The translations under genes and the position numbers were made by a program. Below the pieces are notes generated by a model. That model was not told the DNA's origin, searched no databases, and saw only the letters and a program-made list of their open reading frames with translations. Positions 1-9,483 of a stretch of 64,000 nt of DNA are shown here, piece by piece (position 1 is the stretch's first letter; each line of letters begins with the position of its first letter). This DNA comes from Poteriospumella lacustris (taxonomy: Eukaryota; Sar; Chrysophyceae; Chromulinales; Dinobryaceae): contig SMOI01000123.1 of NCBI GenBank assembly GCA_008000375.1, forward strand, positions 1 through 64,000. The letters are read 5' to 3'.

Positions 1-1778
1 CTCGTTCCCGTCGTCACGATCTGCAGCCACTCCGTGTGCGGCTGTTGTCCGGACGATGTGCTCGTCGAGAAGTACATCGAATACCCATCGCTAGACCCCG
101 TCTCCGTCAGCGTCGCCGGGCCGTACGCCAAGTTCTCTGCACAGGCACCAGAGCCCACCACTGCAAACAAGTCATACGCACCGTTTGATGAGGTCGGGCT
201 CGTTGTGGGTGAGGTGGTAGGACGCGATGTCCCACTGGGCACGATGTACATGTACGAGCGGACGCTGGCTCTGATGGCGTAGGTGTAGCCCTGCATATAG
301 ATGTTGCTGCACAACGAGTCGGCCGAGTTGGTGTTCGCGATGCCCCAAAAGTTCGGTAAGGCCGATGCCGAATTGGCGTTCAACGTGCCCGTGCCGGCGC
401 CCCAACACCCATCGTCCGCGCTGAAGCCGTACGTCGTCCCCATCGTTGTGAACTTGGTCGCAGTCATGATCGCACCATCACTGAACCGCCACGACGCTCC
501 CGTGTACGTGAACTCGTAGCCCGCTCCGTAACCCGCCACATTCGCCGTGTCCACCACTCGGAACGACACTGCTTCTCCGTTGCCATTCACCGCCGACACA
601 AAGCGGTCCGACAGCGTACGCGCCACGCTGAACGTCCAGTAGATGCGGAACAGCTCGTTTCCGCCATCCGACACGATCTGCAGCCAGTCGGTGTGCGCCG
701 TGTAGCCGGCCGTCGGGTTCGTCTTCATATAATACGAGTAGCCATCACTGGAGCCCGCTTCAGTGAGGGCAGCGGTTCCGTAGTACAGGGACTCGGCGCA
801 CTGCGTGCCACCGACGACGGCGAAGAGCTCGGCGTTCGATGGAATACCAGTGGATGGCACTACATTCGATGGAGATTGAGATGGAGTTGTCGTCGGTGTT
901 CTGGTCGGTGTTCGAGTGGGAATGGTTGTGGGCATTCGTGTCGTTGGAGGCGCCGTCGGTGTCCTCGATGGAACCAGCGTCGGTGATCGCGACGTGGGCC
1001 GCACCGTTGGTGATTCGGTCGGGCGGCGCGTAACTGACTCCGCACTGGAGTCCAAGCTGCTACCAACGATGTACATGAAGGTGCGGCTGCTGGAATACGT
1101 GCCATACAAGGCTCCATTGACCCAAATCTTCGAACATTGGCTGGCATCGCTTGAATCAATGTTAGCGACACCCCAGAAGCTCGGCAACGAAGTGACAGCA
1201 TTCGCATTGAGAGAGCCACTTCCGGCTCCCCAGCAACCATCGTCACTGCTGAATCCTACAGTGCTTGAAGCCACAGCAAACTTGGACGCCGTTATGGCTG
1301 CACCATTGCTGAAGTACCACGTGCCAGACATCGTGTACTCAGCGCCAACCGAGCCAGCCACTCCGTACGTGTCCACAATGCGATAGCTCACAGCCTCTCC
1401 GTATGTCGGCGCGTTGATGAAGCGGTCGGCTAAGGACTTCTTCGTCGAAAACTGCCAGTAGATGCGGAACAGTTCGGTGACACCATCGCTGGTGACGATT
1501 TCCAGCCACTGGTCATGAGAGTACGCACCGTACAGTGTATTGGTCGAGAAGTAGCTCCCTGAATAGCTCGTGGAAATGACCGTCGGGCCGTAGTACAGCT
1601 GCTCCGCGCATTGACTTCCTCCCAAAATCGCGAACAACTCATCCGACACAGTCGACAGCTGAACTCCTGCGGGAGAAATGGCATTCTTCGCCTCAGTTGT
1701 CACACCGGTAGTTGCAAAAGCAGTGAAGACATTCGCCAACCCCAACAATGAAAGGAGAAGGACTTGTGCACTGATCAT
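1..1778 (-). CDS. Modular surface protein, copy 1 (3'-truncated by window edge)
   Basis: The reading frame is open from an ATG at 1778 to the left edge (592 codons, no stop), so the C-terminus lies outside the window. The first ~22 residues form a hydrophobic signal peptide. Two complete copies of a ~190-residue aromatic-rich module follow (about residues 46-233 and 314-513), and a third begins at about 533. Each module opens with an ELFA-hydrophobic-G motif, then CAE and a YYG or AYG. Further on come ELFRIYW, DRF, VSYR-VDT, DDG-WGA and FWG motifs. Modules 1 and 2 are joined by a Pro/Thr/Ser-rich linker of ~75 residues. By analogy with the complete copy at 3010-5529, a TM helix and cytoplasmic tail are expected beyond the edge. 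I do not recognise the module as a named domain. A role in adhesion or in a surface coat is inference. Confidence 0.8.
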   Translation of the reverse strand, partial: MISAQVLLLSLLGLANVFTAFATTGVTTEAKNAISPAGVQLSTVSDELFAILGGSQCAEQLYYGPTVISTSYSGSYFSTNTLYGAYSHDQWLEIVTSDGVTELFRIYWQFSTKKSLADRFINAPTYGEAVSYRIVDTYGVAGSVGAEYTMSGTWYFSNGAAITASKFAVASSTVGFSSDDGCWGAGSGSLNANAVTSLPSFWGVANIDSSDASQCSKIWVNGALYGTYSSSRTFMYIVGSSLDSSAESVTRRPTESPTVRPTSRSPTLVPSRTPTAPPTTRMPTTIPTRTPTRTPTTTPSQSPSNVVPSTGIPSNAELFAVVGGTQCAESLYYGTAALTEAGSSDGYSYYMKTNPTAGYTAHTDWLQIVSDGGNELFRIYWTFSVARTLSDRFVSAVNGNGEAVSFRVVDTANVAGYGAGYEFTYTGASWRFSDGAIMTATKFTTMGTTYGFSADDGCWGAGTGTLNANSASALPNFWGIANTNSADSLCSNIYMQGYTYAIRASVRSYMYIVPSGTSRPTTSPTTSPTSSNGAYDLFAVVGSGACAENLAYGPATLTETGSSDGYSMYFSTSTSSGQQPHTEWLQIVTTGT

Positions 1779-1848
1779 GGCGGCACAGAGGCAAAGCTAT
1801 TTTGTCAGTGACTGTTTGGGTGATAAAATGAGGTGCAAACACACAATC

Positions 1849-1870
1849 AGCACTGTCCTCAATCAGCCGA
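1849..1870 (-). promoter_or_regulatory. Conserved upstream block of surface gene copy 1
   Basis: A block centred on TCCTCAATCAGCC (plus-strand reading) lies ~75-90 bp upstream of the ATG. It recurs at the equivalent place upstream of the copies at 5529 and 8179 while the intervening bases differ. It may be a shared promoter or 5' UTR element. It could equally be residual homology from recent duplication. Confidence 0.35.
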
Positions 1871-2770
1871 GAATCCAAGAGCGGTACTTGCGGTGACAAA
1901 AGAAACACCTCAGTCAGTCCTAACACACAGTGTATGATTTCTGTGTGCCCATTGATGGTCGCAGAGTCGAGGAAAATACGAAAGCTGCCCGTTCGTCTCC
2001 CAACAGCGAACCCAGCGACCAGAGTGTGTGTGCACCCCCAACCTCCTACGGCGAGCGAGGTATGTAGAGCAAATAATTGTAGAGCGAGGTATGTAGGTAG
2101 AGCCAAAGGTATGTAGAGCAAGGCCTTGGCAACTAACTGTTCAATCAACTTCTCTACAGCGATGTCTTCTCTCAGCCCACAAACTTGACTTCTCCTCATT
2201 TGCGTCGCGCAGTTGCTTACCTTGGCCCACTTCCGCGAATTGTTTCGCGCCAACCATTGCACCGTTCACGAGAGAGGCAGCACTAAAAGTCAGGGATTGG
2301 ATCGACTTGAATGGTATTCGGATTTAATATTGATTAGATGGAGAACCATTCAGACGTAACAACAACCACTACTAACAGACAAGTCGATAGGCTTCTCCTG
2401 CACAGCACACCACATCACACCGGAACGTCGAACATATCGTAGTTGCACCCAATTGGCCTGAACAACACGTCGAGCAAAAGCGAACTGATCCGATCAGGGA
2501 TCAGCGTTTATCAACGCTGCAAATCGCTCATGTTCATTCACCAGCCTGGTTCTCATTGGTGCGAGCAGACCATCATCGCTTACGCGACGTTATCGGTAAC
2601 TGAAAACACAGAACAACAGAGCGGAGCGCTGACAGAGGGAATACAAAAACAGAATAACCAACGAATGTGGCGCAGTACCAAATGCCCATCGAACCACGCC
2701 GTCGGAAAGATCCAAAGATCCGTGTGGGGGAAAAACAAAAGAAAGAAAATGTCGACGGCGGAGATCGAAT

Positions 2771-2806
2771 GGGGGTGTCGTCGATCATCGATCGATACTG
2801 CACCCC
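2771..2806 (-). other. Conserved hairpin downstream of surface gene copy 2
   Basis: GGGGGTG at 2771-2777 pairs with CACCCC from 2801, enclosing a loop rich in overlapping ATCGAT/GATC palindromes. It lies ~205 bp downstream of the stop of the 3010-5529 gene. The same structure, with changes in the loop, occurs downstream of the third copy (6631-6667). Retention of both stem arms suggests an RNA 3' element, but simple duplication can also explain it. Confidence 0.35.
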
Positions 2807-3009
2807 TTCGCCACACACCAATCGACCATACTAATCAGCTGCCCATACTAATGGCAAATCCCTTTGCCTGGCAAACAAGAAACAAAAAACATACAAATGA
2901 TGGCATCTAAATGAAAAATGACTGGCCACCATACCCATACATTGCCAAGGGCAATGAAGGAACCCAAAGACGCAGCGATGCAGGGAACGAGACCTCTCCT
3001 CGGGTCGTG

Positions 3010-5529
3010 TTAGATCTCACAGTGCGCCGTCGTGGTGGCGTAGTAGTCGACCGCTGCCGTTGGTACCGCCACCGCCGACTCGGTGAAATACGCTGCCGGC
3101 GGAGCCGCCGCCGCCGCGACCATGTCCGCCCCCGGACCTATCTCCAGTGATGGGTCCTGGCCGCCCTGCTCCAGACTCATCCTCATCATCTCGATGTTGT
3201 CGGCGCCGCCGTCCTCACCACCGCTCACCATCTGCACCTCCACATCGCCCAGGTCGTACCCACCGATCGTCACCACCACCGACTTGCCGTTCGCACCGTC
3301 TGCAACACGAGACGTTCCACAGCGACACAGATACTGCCTGAAGCAGTACGCTACCACTAATAGCACTAACAACGCCACCGCCATAACAACAATCGCCGAG
3401 ATCGTCCACACGGAGAAGAACGCCAAAGCCTCTTGAGTAGACGAGGCTTGGCCGCTGGACGACACAGTCTCCGTATTGATGTACAGGTACGCCTTCACCG
3501 TATACGAATAGTACGAGTACGCGTACAACATATTGCCGTTTGCGTAGACGTAGTTGCAGCTTGGGTAGTCTTGGCCATAGAAGTTGCCCACGCCCCAGAA
3601 GTTCAACGGCATGCCAGCTTTCGCATTGATCAACGTCGGAGCCGCGCCCCACGCGCCATCGTCCGCACTGAAACCCCTCCGCGTCGTGTACGTGTTCGTA
3701 AACTTGCTCGCCGTGATCGCCGCCCCATCGCTGAACCGCCACGTACCGATGTACACATACTCGCGGCCCGCAGGACCGGCCACGCCCGCCGTGTCTACCA
3801 CGCGATACGACACCGACTCGCCGTTCGTCGGCGCGTTCACGAACCGATCTGCCAGCGTCTTCGCCGTCGAGAACGTCCAGTAGATGCGGAACAACTCGCC
3901 GCTTCCTTCCATCGTGACGACCTGCAGCCACTCCGTGTGCGGCTGTTGACCGGACGATGTGCTCGTCGAGAAGTACATCGAGTTCCCATCGCTTGACCCA
4001 GCCTCCGTCAGCGTCGCCGGACCATATGCCAACTCCTCTGCACAGGAGTTAGAACCTACCACTGCGAACAGCTCGAACGGACCATTTAATTTAGTAGGTC
4101 GGGCTGTGGGTCGTTGAGAAGGGCTCGCTGTGGGCGTTGTCGTGGGTGTTTGTGTGGGCGTTGCGGAAGGAGGCGGCGATCCGCTGGGCACGATGTACAT
4201 ATATGAGCGGACGTTATAGTTGGTGGAGTAGACGTAGCCCTGCACGTAGATTCTTGAACACGAATAGTAATACGGGTAATACGAGTAGTAGTACGACTCG
4301 GTGCTTGCGATGCCCCAGAAGTTCGACAACCATCCCGAATTGGCGTTCAACGTGCCCGTGCCGGCGCCCCAACACCCATCGTCCGCGCTAAAGCCGTATG
4401 ACGTCCCCATCGTTGTGAACTTGGTCGCATACATGCTCGCGCTGTCACTGAATCGCCATGACGCTCCCGTGTACGTGAACTCGTAGCCCGCTCCGTAGCC
4501 CGCCACATTCGCCGTGTCCACCACTCGGTACGACACCGCTTCTCCGTTGCCATTCACCGCCGACACAAAGCGGTCCGACAGCGTACGCGCCACGCTGAAC
4601 GTCCAGTAGATGCGGAACAGCTCGTTTCCGCCATCCGACACGATCTGCAGCCAGTCGGTGTGCGCCGTGTAGCCGGCCGTCGGGTTCGTCTTCATATAAT
4701 ACGAGTAGCCATCACTGGAACCCGCCTCAGTGAGGGCAGCGGTTCCGTAGTACAGGTACTCAGCACACTGCGTTCCACCGACGACAGCGAAGAGCTCAGT
4801 GTTCGTTTGGGGAACGATGTACATGAAAGTGCGACTGTTGTAGTACGTGCCATACTGGGCTCCATTGACCCAGATCTTCGAACATTGGCTAGAGTCGCTC
4901 GACCTGAAGTTACCGACACCCCAGAAGCCTGATGGCGAGCTATAGCTATATCCATTGAGAGAGCCACTTCCGGCTCCCCAGCAACCATCGTTACTGCTGA
5001 ATCCCAGAGTGCTTGTAGACACAGCAAACTTAGACGCCGTTATGGCTGCGGCACTGCTGAAGTACCACGTGCCAGACATCGTGTACTGAGAGCCAGCAGG
5101 CCAACCAACTACTCCATATGTGTCCACAATGCGATAGCTCACAGCCTCTCCGTATGTCGGCGCATTGGTAAAGCGGTCGGCTAAGGACTTCTTCGTCGAA
5201 AACTGCCAGTAGATGCGGAAGAGTTCGTTGACACCGTCGTATGTGACGATTTGCAACCACTGGTCATGGGGGACAGCACCGTACCGAGTATTGGTTGAGA
5301 AGTAACTCCCTGAATAGCTCGTGGAAATGGCAGTCGGACCGTAGTACAGCTGCTCCGCGCATTGACTTCCTCCCAAAATCGCGAACAGCTCATGAGACGA
5401 AGCGGGCAGTATAAATCCTGCGGGAGAAATGGCATTCTTCGCGTCAGCTGTCACGTCGGTAGTTGCAATAGCAGTCAAGACATTCGCCAACCCCAGCAAT
5501 GAAAAGAGAAGGACTGATGCACTGATCAT
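3010..5529 (-). CDS. Modular type I membrane surface protein, copy 2 (complete)
   Basis: The product is 839 residues from the ATG at 5529. The frame stays open 46 codons further upstream, but the signal peptide (MISAS, then a Leu/Phe-rich core) begins at 5529, as in copies 1 and 3. Three ~190-residue modules follow (about residues 44-238, 240-440 and 476-665). A PT-rich linker separates the second and third. Next come a single TM helix (around residues 685-710), a Cys/Arg-containing juxtamembrane segment and an acidic, Ala/Pro-rich cytoplasmic tail. The architecture indicates a cell-surface protein with its modules outside. Module 2 is nearly identical to modules in copies 1 and 4. Module 3 groups with the membrane-proximal modules of copies 3 and 4, so module position is conserved. 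Function is unknown; adhesion or recognition is inference. Confidence 0.9.
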   Translation of the reverse strand: MISASVLLFSLLGLANVLTAIATTDVTADAKNAISPAGFILPASSHELFAILGGSQCAEQLYYGPTAISTSYSGSYFSTNTRYGAVPHDQWLQIVTYDGVNELFRIYWQFSTKKSLADRFTNAPTYGEAVSYRIVDTYGVVGWPAGSQYTMSGTWYFSSAAAITASKFAVSTSTLGFSSNDGCWGAGSGSLNGYSYSSPSGFWGVGNFRSSDSSQCSKIWVNGAQYGTYYNSRTFMYIVPQTNTELFAVVGGTQCAEYLYYGTAALTEAGSSDGYSYYMKTNPTAGYTAHTDWLQIVSDGGNELFRIYWTFSVARTLSDRFVSAVNGNGEAVSYRVVDTANVAGYGAGYEFTYTGASWRFSDSASMYATKFTTMGTSYGFSADDGCWGAGTGTLNANSGWLSNFWGIASTESYYYSYYPYYYSCSRIYVQGYVYSTNYNVRSYMYIVPSGSPPPSATPTQTPTTTPTASPSQRPTARPTKLNGPFELFAVVGSNSCAEELAYGPATLTEAGSSDGNSMYFSTSTSSGQQPHTEWLQVVTMEGSGELFRIYWTFSTAKTLADRFVNAPTNGESVSYRVVDTAGVAGPAGREYVYIGTWRFSDGAAITASKFTNTYTTRRGFSADDGAWGAAPTLINAKAGMPLNFWGVGNFYGQDYPSCNYVYANGNMLYAYSYYSYTVKAYLYINTETVSSSGQASSTQEALAFFSVWTISAIVVMAVALLVLLVVAYCFRQYLCRCGTSRVADGANGKSVVVTIGGYDLGDVEVQMVSGGEDGGADNIEMMRMSLEQGGQDPSLEIGPGADMVAAAAAPPAAYFTESAVAVPTAAVDYYATTTAHCEI

Positions 5530-5577
5530 GGTTGTGCAGAGGCTAATTGTTGGAAATGAGAGTGAAACACCACAACC

Positions 5578-5598
5578 AGCACTTTCCTCAATCAGCCA
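5578..5598 (-). promoter_or_regulatory. Conserved upstream block of surface gene copy 2
   Basis: This is the same TCCTCAATCAGCC-type block as at 1849-1870, ~50-70 bp upstream of the ATG at 5529. It could be a shared core-promoter or transcription-start element of the family. Confidence 0.35.
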
Positions 5599-6630
5599 AG
5601 AATACAAGGGGTACTTGTTAGCATCAATGATTGTGGAAAGAAGCTTCAGGTGCTGCACACTCAGCATCGTTTGTAAGCGAAATCACCGTCAAGGATAAAA
5701 AAGGACCGACCACACGCCACAAGCCGGGAAGCCGGGCCTTCTCCTCCCAGCGACGAGCGTGTGCACGCCGCTGCCGAGTGCCGAGTGAGGTGTGCAGAGT
5801 ACATACCTTGTGCCCGTCCCAAAAGACATTGGAAACGAATACTAGTACCTAGTCCGTAATGGGTATTCACTTTCTGAAAAGGAACGGAAAGTTGGATGTC
5901 GTAGTTTGGAAAACGGGCACATTTTCTGGGAATCAACCGCGGCGGTGGGTTGCAAGTCATGGTGACTCGATATATTGAGTAGTAGACAACGGCTTTACAC
6001 AAGAGCACGTTCAAGCTATACATATGCCCTCTATCGGTGCAAAGGCGCATTGGTCCACTTCCGTGTATTGTTCATCGCCAACCTTTGCACCGTTTACGAG
6101 AGAAGATACACCAAAAGGCAGGGATTGATTCGACTTGAATGGTCTTCGGATATTGTATTGATTAGAAGGAGGACCATACAGACGTAACAACTACCACTAC
6201 TAACACAACACATCACAACACATCTTGCACATACGTCGAACATATCGTAGGTACACACAATTGGCCTGAACCACAAGTCAAGCAAAAGTGAACTGATCCG
6301 ATCAGGGATCAGCGCGAAGTTCTGACAAGCGTTTACCAATGCTGCAAGTTGCTCATGTTCATTCACCTGTCTGTTTCTCATGGGCATGAGCAGACCTCAT
6401 CGCTTACGAGACGTTATCGGTAACTGAAAACACAAGAACAATAGAGAGGAGCGCTGACAGTGGGGAAAACACAAGAAAGAAAAAGAATAACCAACGAATG
6501 TGGCGCAGTACCAAACGCCCGTCGAACCACGCCGTCGGAAAGACCCACTGAAGGTGTATAGAGATGAACGATAAAATACCTTCCCGTAGGTAAAACAAAA
6601 GCAAGAAAATGCCACCGGCGGAGGTCGGCA

Positions 6631-6667
6631 GGGGGTGTCATCGATCATTGATCGCTGCTGCACCCCC
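6631..6667 (-). other. Conserved hairpin downstream of surface pseudogene copy 3
   Basis: GGGGGTG at 6631-6637 pairs with CACCCCC at 6661-6667. The loop again carries ATCGAT/GATC motifs, and the hairpin sits ~210 bp beyond the ancestral stop. It is the counterpart of the hairpin at 2771-2806. Confidence 0.35.
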
Positions 6668-6878
6668 TCCGCCACACACCAATCGACCATACTAATCAGC
6701 TGCCCATACTAATGGCAAAACCCTTTGCCTGGCAAAAAAGAAACAAAAAAACATGATAATGATTGCCCCAGAATGAAAAATGTCTGGCCAGCCACCCATT
6801 CATTGCTGTGGGCGGAAAAAACTAAAGGGATACAGAAGACGCGTCGACACAGAGAACGAAACCTCTCCTAGGCTCATG

Positions 6879-8179
6879 TTAGATCTCACAGTGCGCCGTC
6901 GTGGTGCTGTAAGAGTTTACCTCTGCCGACGGCACTGGCGCTGCGGACACGGGGAAATACGCTGCCGGTGGAGCAGACGCCGATGCGACCATGTCCGCCC
7001 CCGGACCTATCTCCAGTGATGGATCCTGGCCGCCCTACTCGAGACTAATCTTCTTCGTCTCACCGTCCTCACCACTCACCATCTGCACCTCCACATCGCC
7101 CAGGGCATACCCACCGATCGTCACCACCACCGACTTGCCGTTCGCACCGACTGCACTACGCAACGTTCCAAACCTGCTCAGATGCTGCATGTGGCAGTAG
7201 GCCAACACAAATAGCCCGAACAGTACTGCCACCGCCGCCATCACAAAAACACTCGCCTTGCTCGTCCACACGGGGAAGACCGCCACAGCTTTTTGACTAT
7301 AGAAGGCTTGGGCGCTGAACAGCGGAACAGTCTCTGTGACGACGTACATGAACGCCTTCACCGTATACGAATAGTGCCAGTAAGAGTAAACCATGTTGCC
7401 GTTTGCGTAGATGTTGTTGCAGCTTGGATAGTCTTGGTCATAGAAGTTGCCCACGCCCCAGAAGTTCAACGGCATGCCAGCTTTCGCATTGATCAACGTC
7501 GGTGCCGCACCCCACGCGCCATCGTCCGCACTGAACCCTGTCGATGTCGTGTACGTGTTCGTGAATTGGCTCGCCGTGATCGCCGCCCCATCGCTGAACC
7601 ACCACGTGCCCATGTACACATACTCGCGGCCCGCAAAACCGGCCACGCCCGCCGTATCCACCACGCGATACGACACCGACTCGGTGCGTTCACGAACCGA
7701 TCCGCCAGCGTCTTCGCCGTCGAGAACGTCCAGTAGATGCGGAACAACTCGCCGCTTCCTTCCAACGTGACGATCTGCAGCCACTCCGTGTGCGGCTGTT
7801 GTCCGGACGATGTGCTCGTCGAGAAGTACATCGAGTTCCCGTCGCTTGACCCCGCCTCCGTCAGCGTCACCGGACCGTAGGCCAACTCCTCTGCACAGGC
7901 GCCAGAACCCACCACTGCGAACAGCTCGTATGGACCGTTTAATGTTGTAGGTCTCGCTGTGGGCGACGGCGAAGGGCTCGCTGTGGGCGTTGACGTAGGG
8001 TTAGCTGTAGGTCCACCGACAACAGCAATGATCTCAGTGTGTGTTGCGGTTGTGGTCGACGACTGGGGAACGATGGACATGGCATCCTTCGCGTCAGCGG
8101 TCGCGCCGGTTGTTGCAAAGCCAGTCAAGATATTCGCCAACCCCAACAATGAAAGGAGGAGGACTTGTGCACTGATCAT
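6879..8179 (-). pseudogene. Modular surface protein copy 3, pseudogene with frameshift and nonsense mutation
   Basis: The copy starts like the others (ATG at 8179, MISAQ signal peptide) but contains only one module after a short PT-rich linker. Two lesions are visible by comparison with copy 2. Around 7684, about 10 nt are missing between the FVNAP and ESVSYR motifs, which shifts the frame. At 7035-7037 the Gln codon of the SLEQGGQ tail motif has become TAG. Beyond it the frame stays open and recognisable, ending at the family's usual CEI-stop at 6879-6881. The TM helix and most of the tail are retained. It is either a dead member or a donor for recombination with its neighbours. Confidence 0.85.
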
Positions 8180-9483
8180 GGTGGTACAGAGACTAATGGT
8201 TGGAAATGAGAGTAAAACACCACAACCAACACTGTCCTCAATCAGCCGGGAATACACGGAGCATTCGTGTTAGCATCAATGAGGTGTGGAAAGAAGTCCG
8301 ACGGCCTGTGATCTGTGAAGGAGAAATCGTTTGAACAAAATGGACCCGAATCACCGCGAACAAGAAACCGACGACAAGTCCCAGCGACGAGCGTGTGTGC
8401 CGAGTGCCGAGTGATGTGTGAAGAGGATCTTGTTGGGAATGGACGTATGGCAAATGTAAACAACATCTCATATCTGAAAAGGAAGCGGCGGAAAGCTGGA
8501 ATGAAGATGTCATAGTGTTTGTCAGCATTGCGAGGTGCAACAACTTGCTTGGCCGCCTCAGGGTCGTCATCTCTTGTGCGGCTGTTCATGGTACCGGTTC
8601 ACCCACCCGGATATGCATATTGTGCACGCTGCGTCATCGTTTTCTTTAAATCAACGGCCGCTGTGTGTGTGGGCGGGGGGGGGGGAGGGCAAAATATGGA
8701 GACTCGATATCTTGATTAGATGGAGACCATACAGAGAGCTAATGCAACAACAACTAACTACTACTAACAGGCAGTTCATTGGACCACAACTACAGGGCGC
8801 TGCAGCACATCTCGCCCACAGATCAAACGAACGCACGAACTATTGGCGTGTCCGAGGTGCCAACCGAACCGATACAGGTGTCCACGTGAACGAAACCACT
8901 CTTCCACGGCACACGATCGACGTCCTCGTGGCGTAATCCTCGTCGTGTCTGTTTATCGACACTAAATGATGACCCATCGCTCATTGAGTGGCGTTTCATC
9001 GGCAATAGCCAAGAATAGACCTCTCATAAGGCGACGCTATCGGCATAAACGGAAGCAAATAACAGAGAGGAAAGCTCACAAAAAGAGAACACAACTAAAT
9101 GAATACAAGAGAGAAAGAGAAAGAAAGAGAATACAGCGGCCCGTCGAACCGCTCCGTCGAAAGGACCCAAAAATGCAAAATGCGAATGAGAAACAAATCT
9201 AAACTACGCGAAAAGAAATTTAAATGCCGCCGGTTTGGCATCGGAGCCGGGTATAATGGCAAGTAACAATGAAAGACCGACGATTGGCTCTCAATGAAGT
9301 AGGAGTAGCAACCAAGCCCATGGCAGCTGTCTGCAGAAAATGGCGTAGAACGACCGTGCACAAACCACCAGCGATCAAGAACGAGAAGCGACAGCCAACG
9401 TCGAACCGAAGAAGCTGCAATACAATGCGGATAGTTGATGAAGAACGAACGGAATCGTAGAAGCCAAACGACTGCTCGGTCGT
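8180..9483. repeat. Intergenic spacer of the surface-gene array, unit 3 (diverged)
   Basis: Short stretches still match the other two spacers: 8229-8250 upstream of the pseudogene, a block near 8700-8770 and a block near 9130-9175. The rest has diverged. A G-rich tract of about 12 G lies near 8676-8690. No gene is supported. Confidence 0.5.

Larger units (their letters stand above)
1779..3009. repeat. Intergenic spacer of the surface-gene array, unit 1
   Basis: This 1.2-kb spacer between copies 1 and 2 holds no convincing gene. Roughly 2250-2900 is clearly related to 6090-6770 in the next spacer: both contain the same ordered blocks, including the region around 2575-2600 and the A-rich segment near 2870-2895. 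The repeated unit is therefore gene plus flank, as expected from tandem duplication by unequal exchange. Confidence 0.7.
5530..6878. repeat. Intergenic spacer of the surface-gene array, unit 2
   Basis: This 1.35-kb spacer matches parts of 1779-3009. About 80 bp immediately upstream of the ATG at 5529 also matches the segment upstream of 8179. No gene is supported; open frames here are short and of low complexity. Confidence 0.65.

Noticed and set aside
1693-2262. 189-codon minus-strand frame upstream of surface gene copy 1
   Set aside because: It overlaps the signal-peptide region in another frame and is not conserved in the equivalent position of copies 2 and 3.
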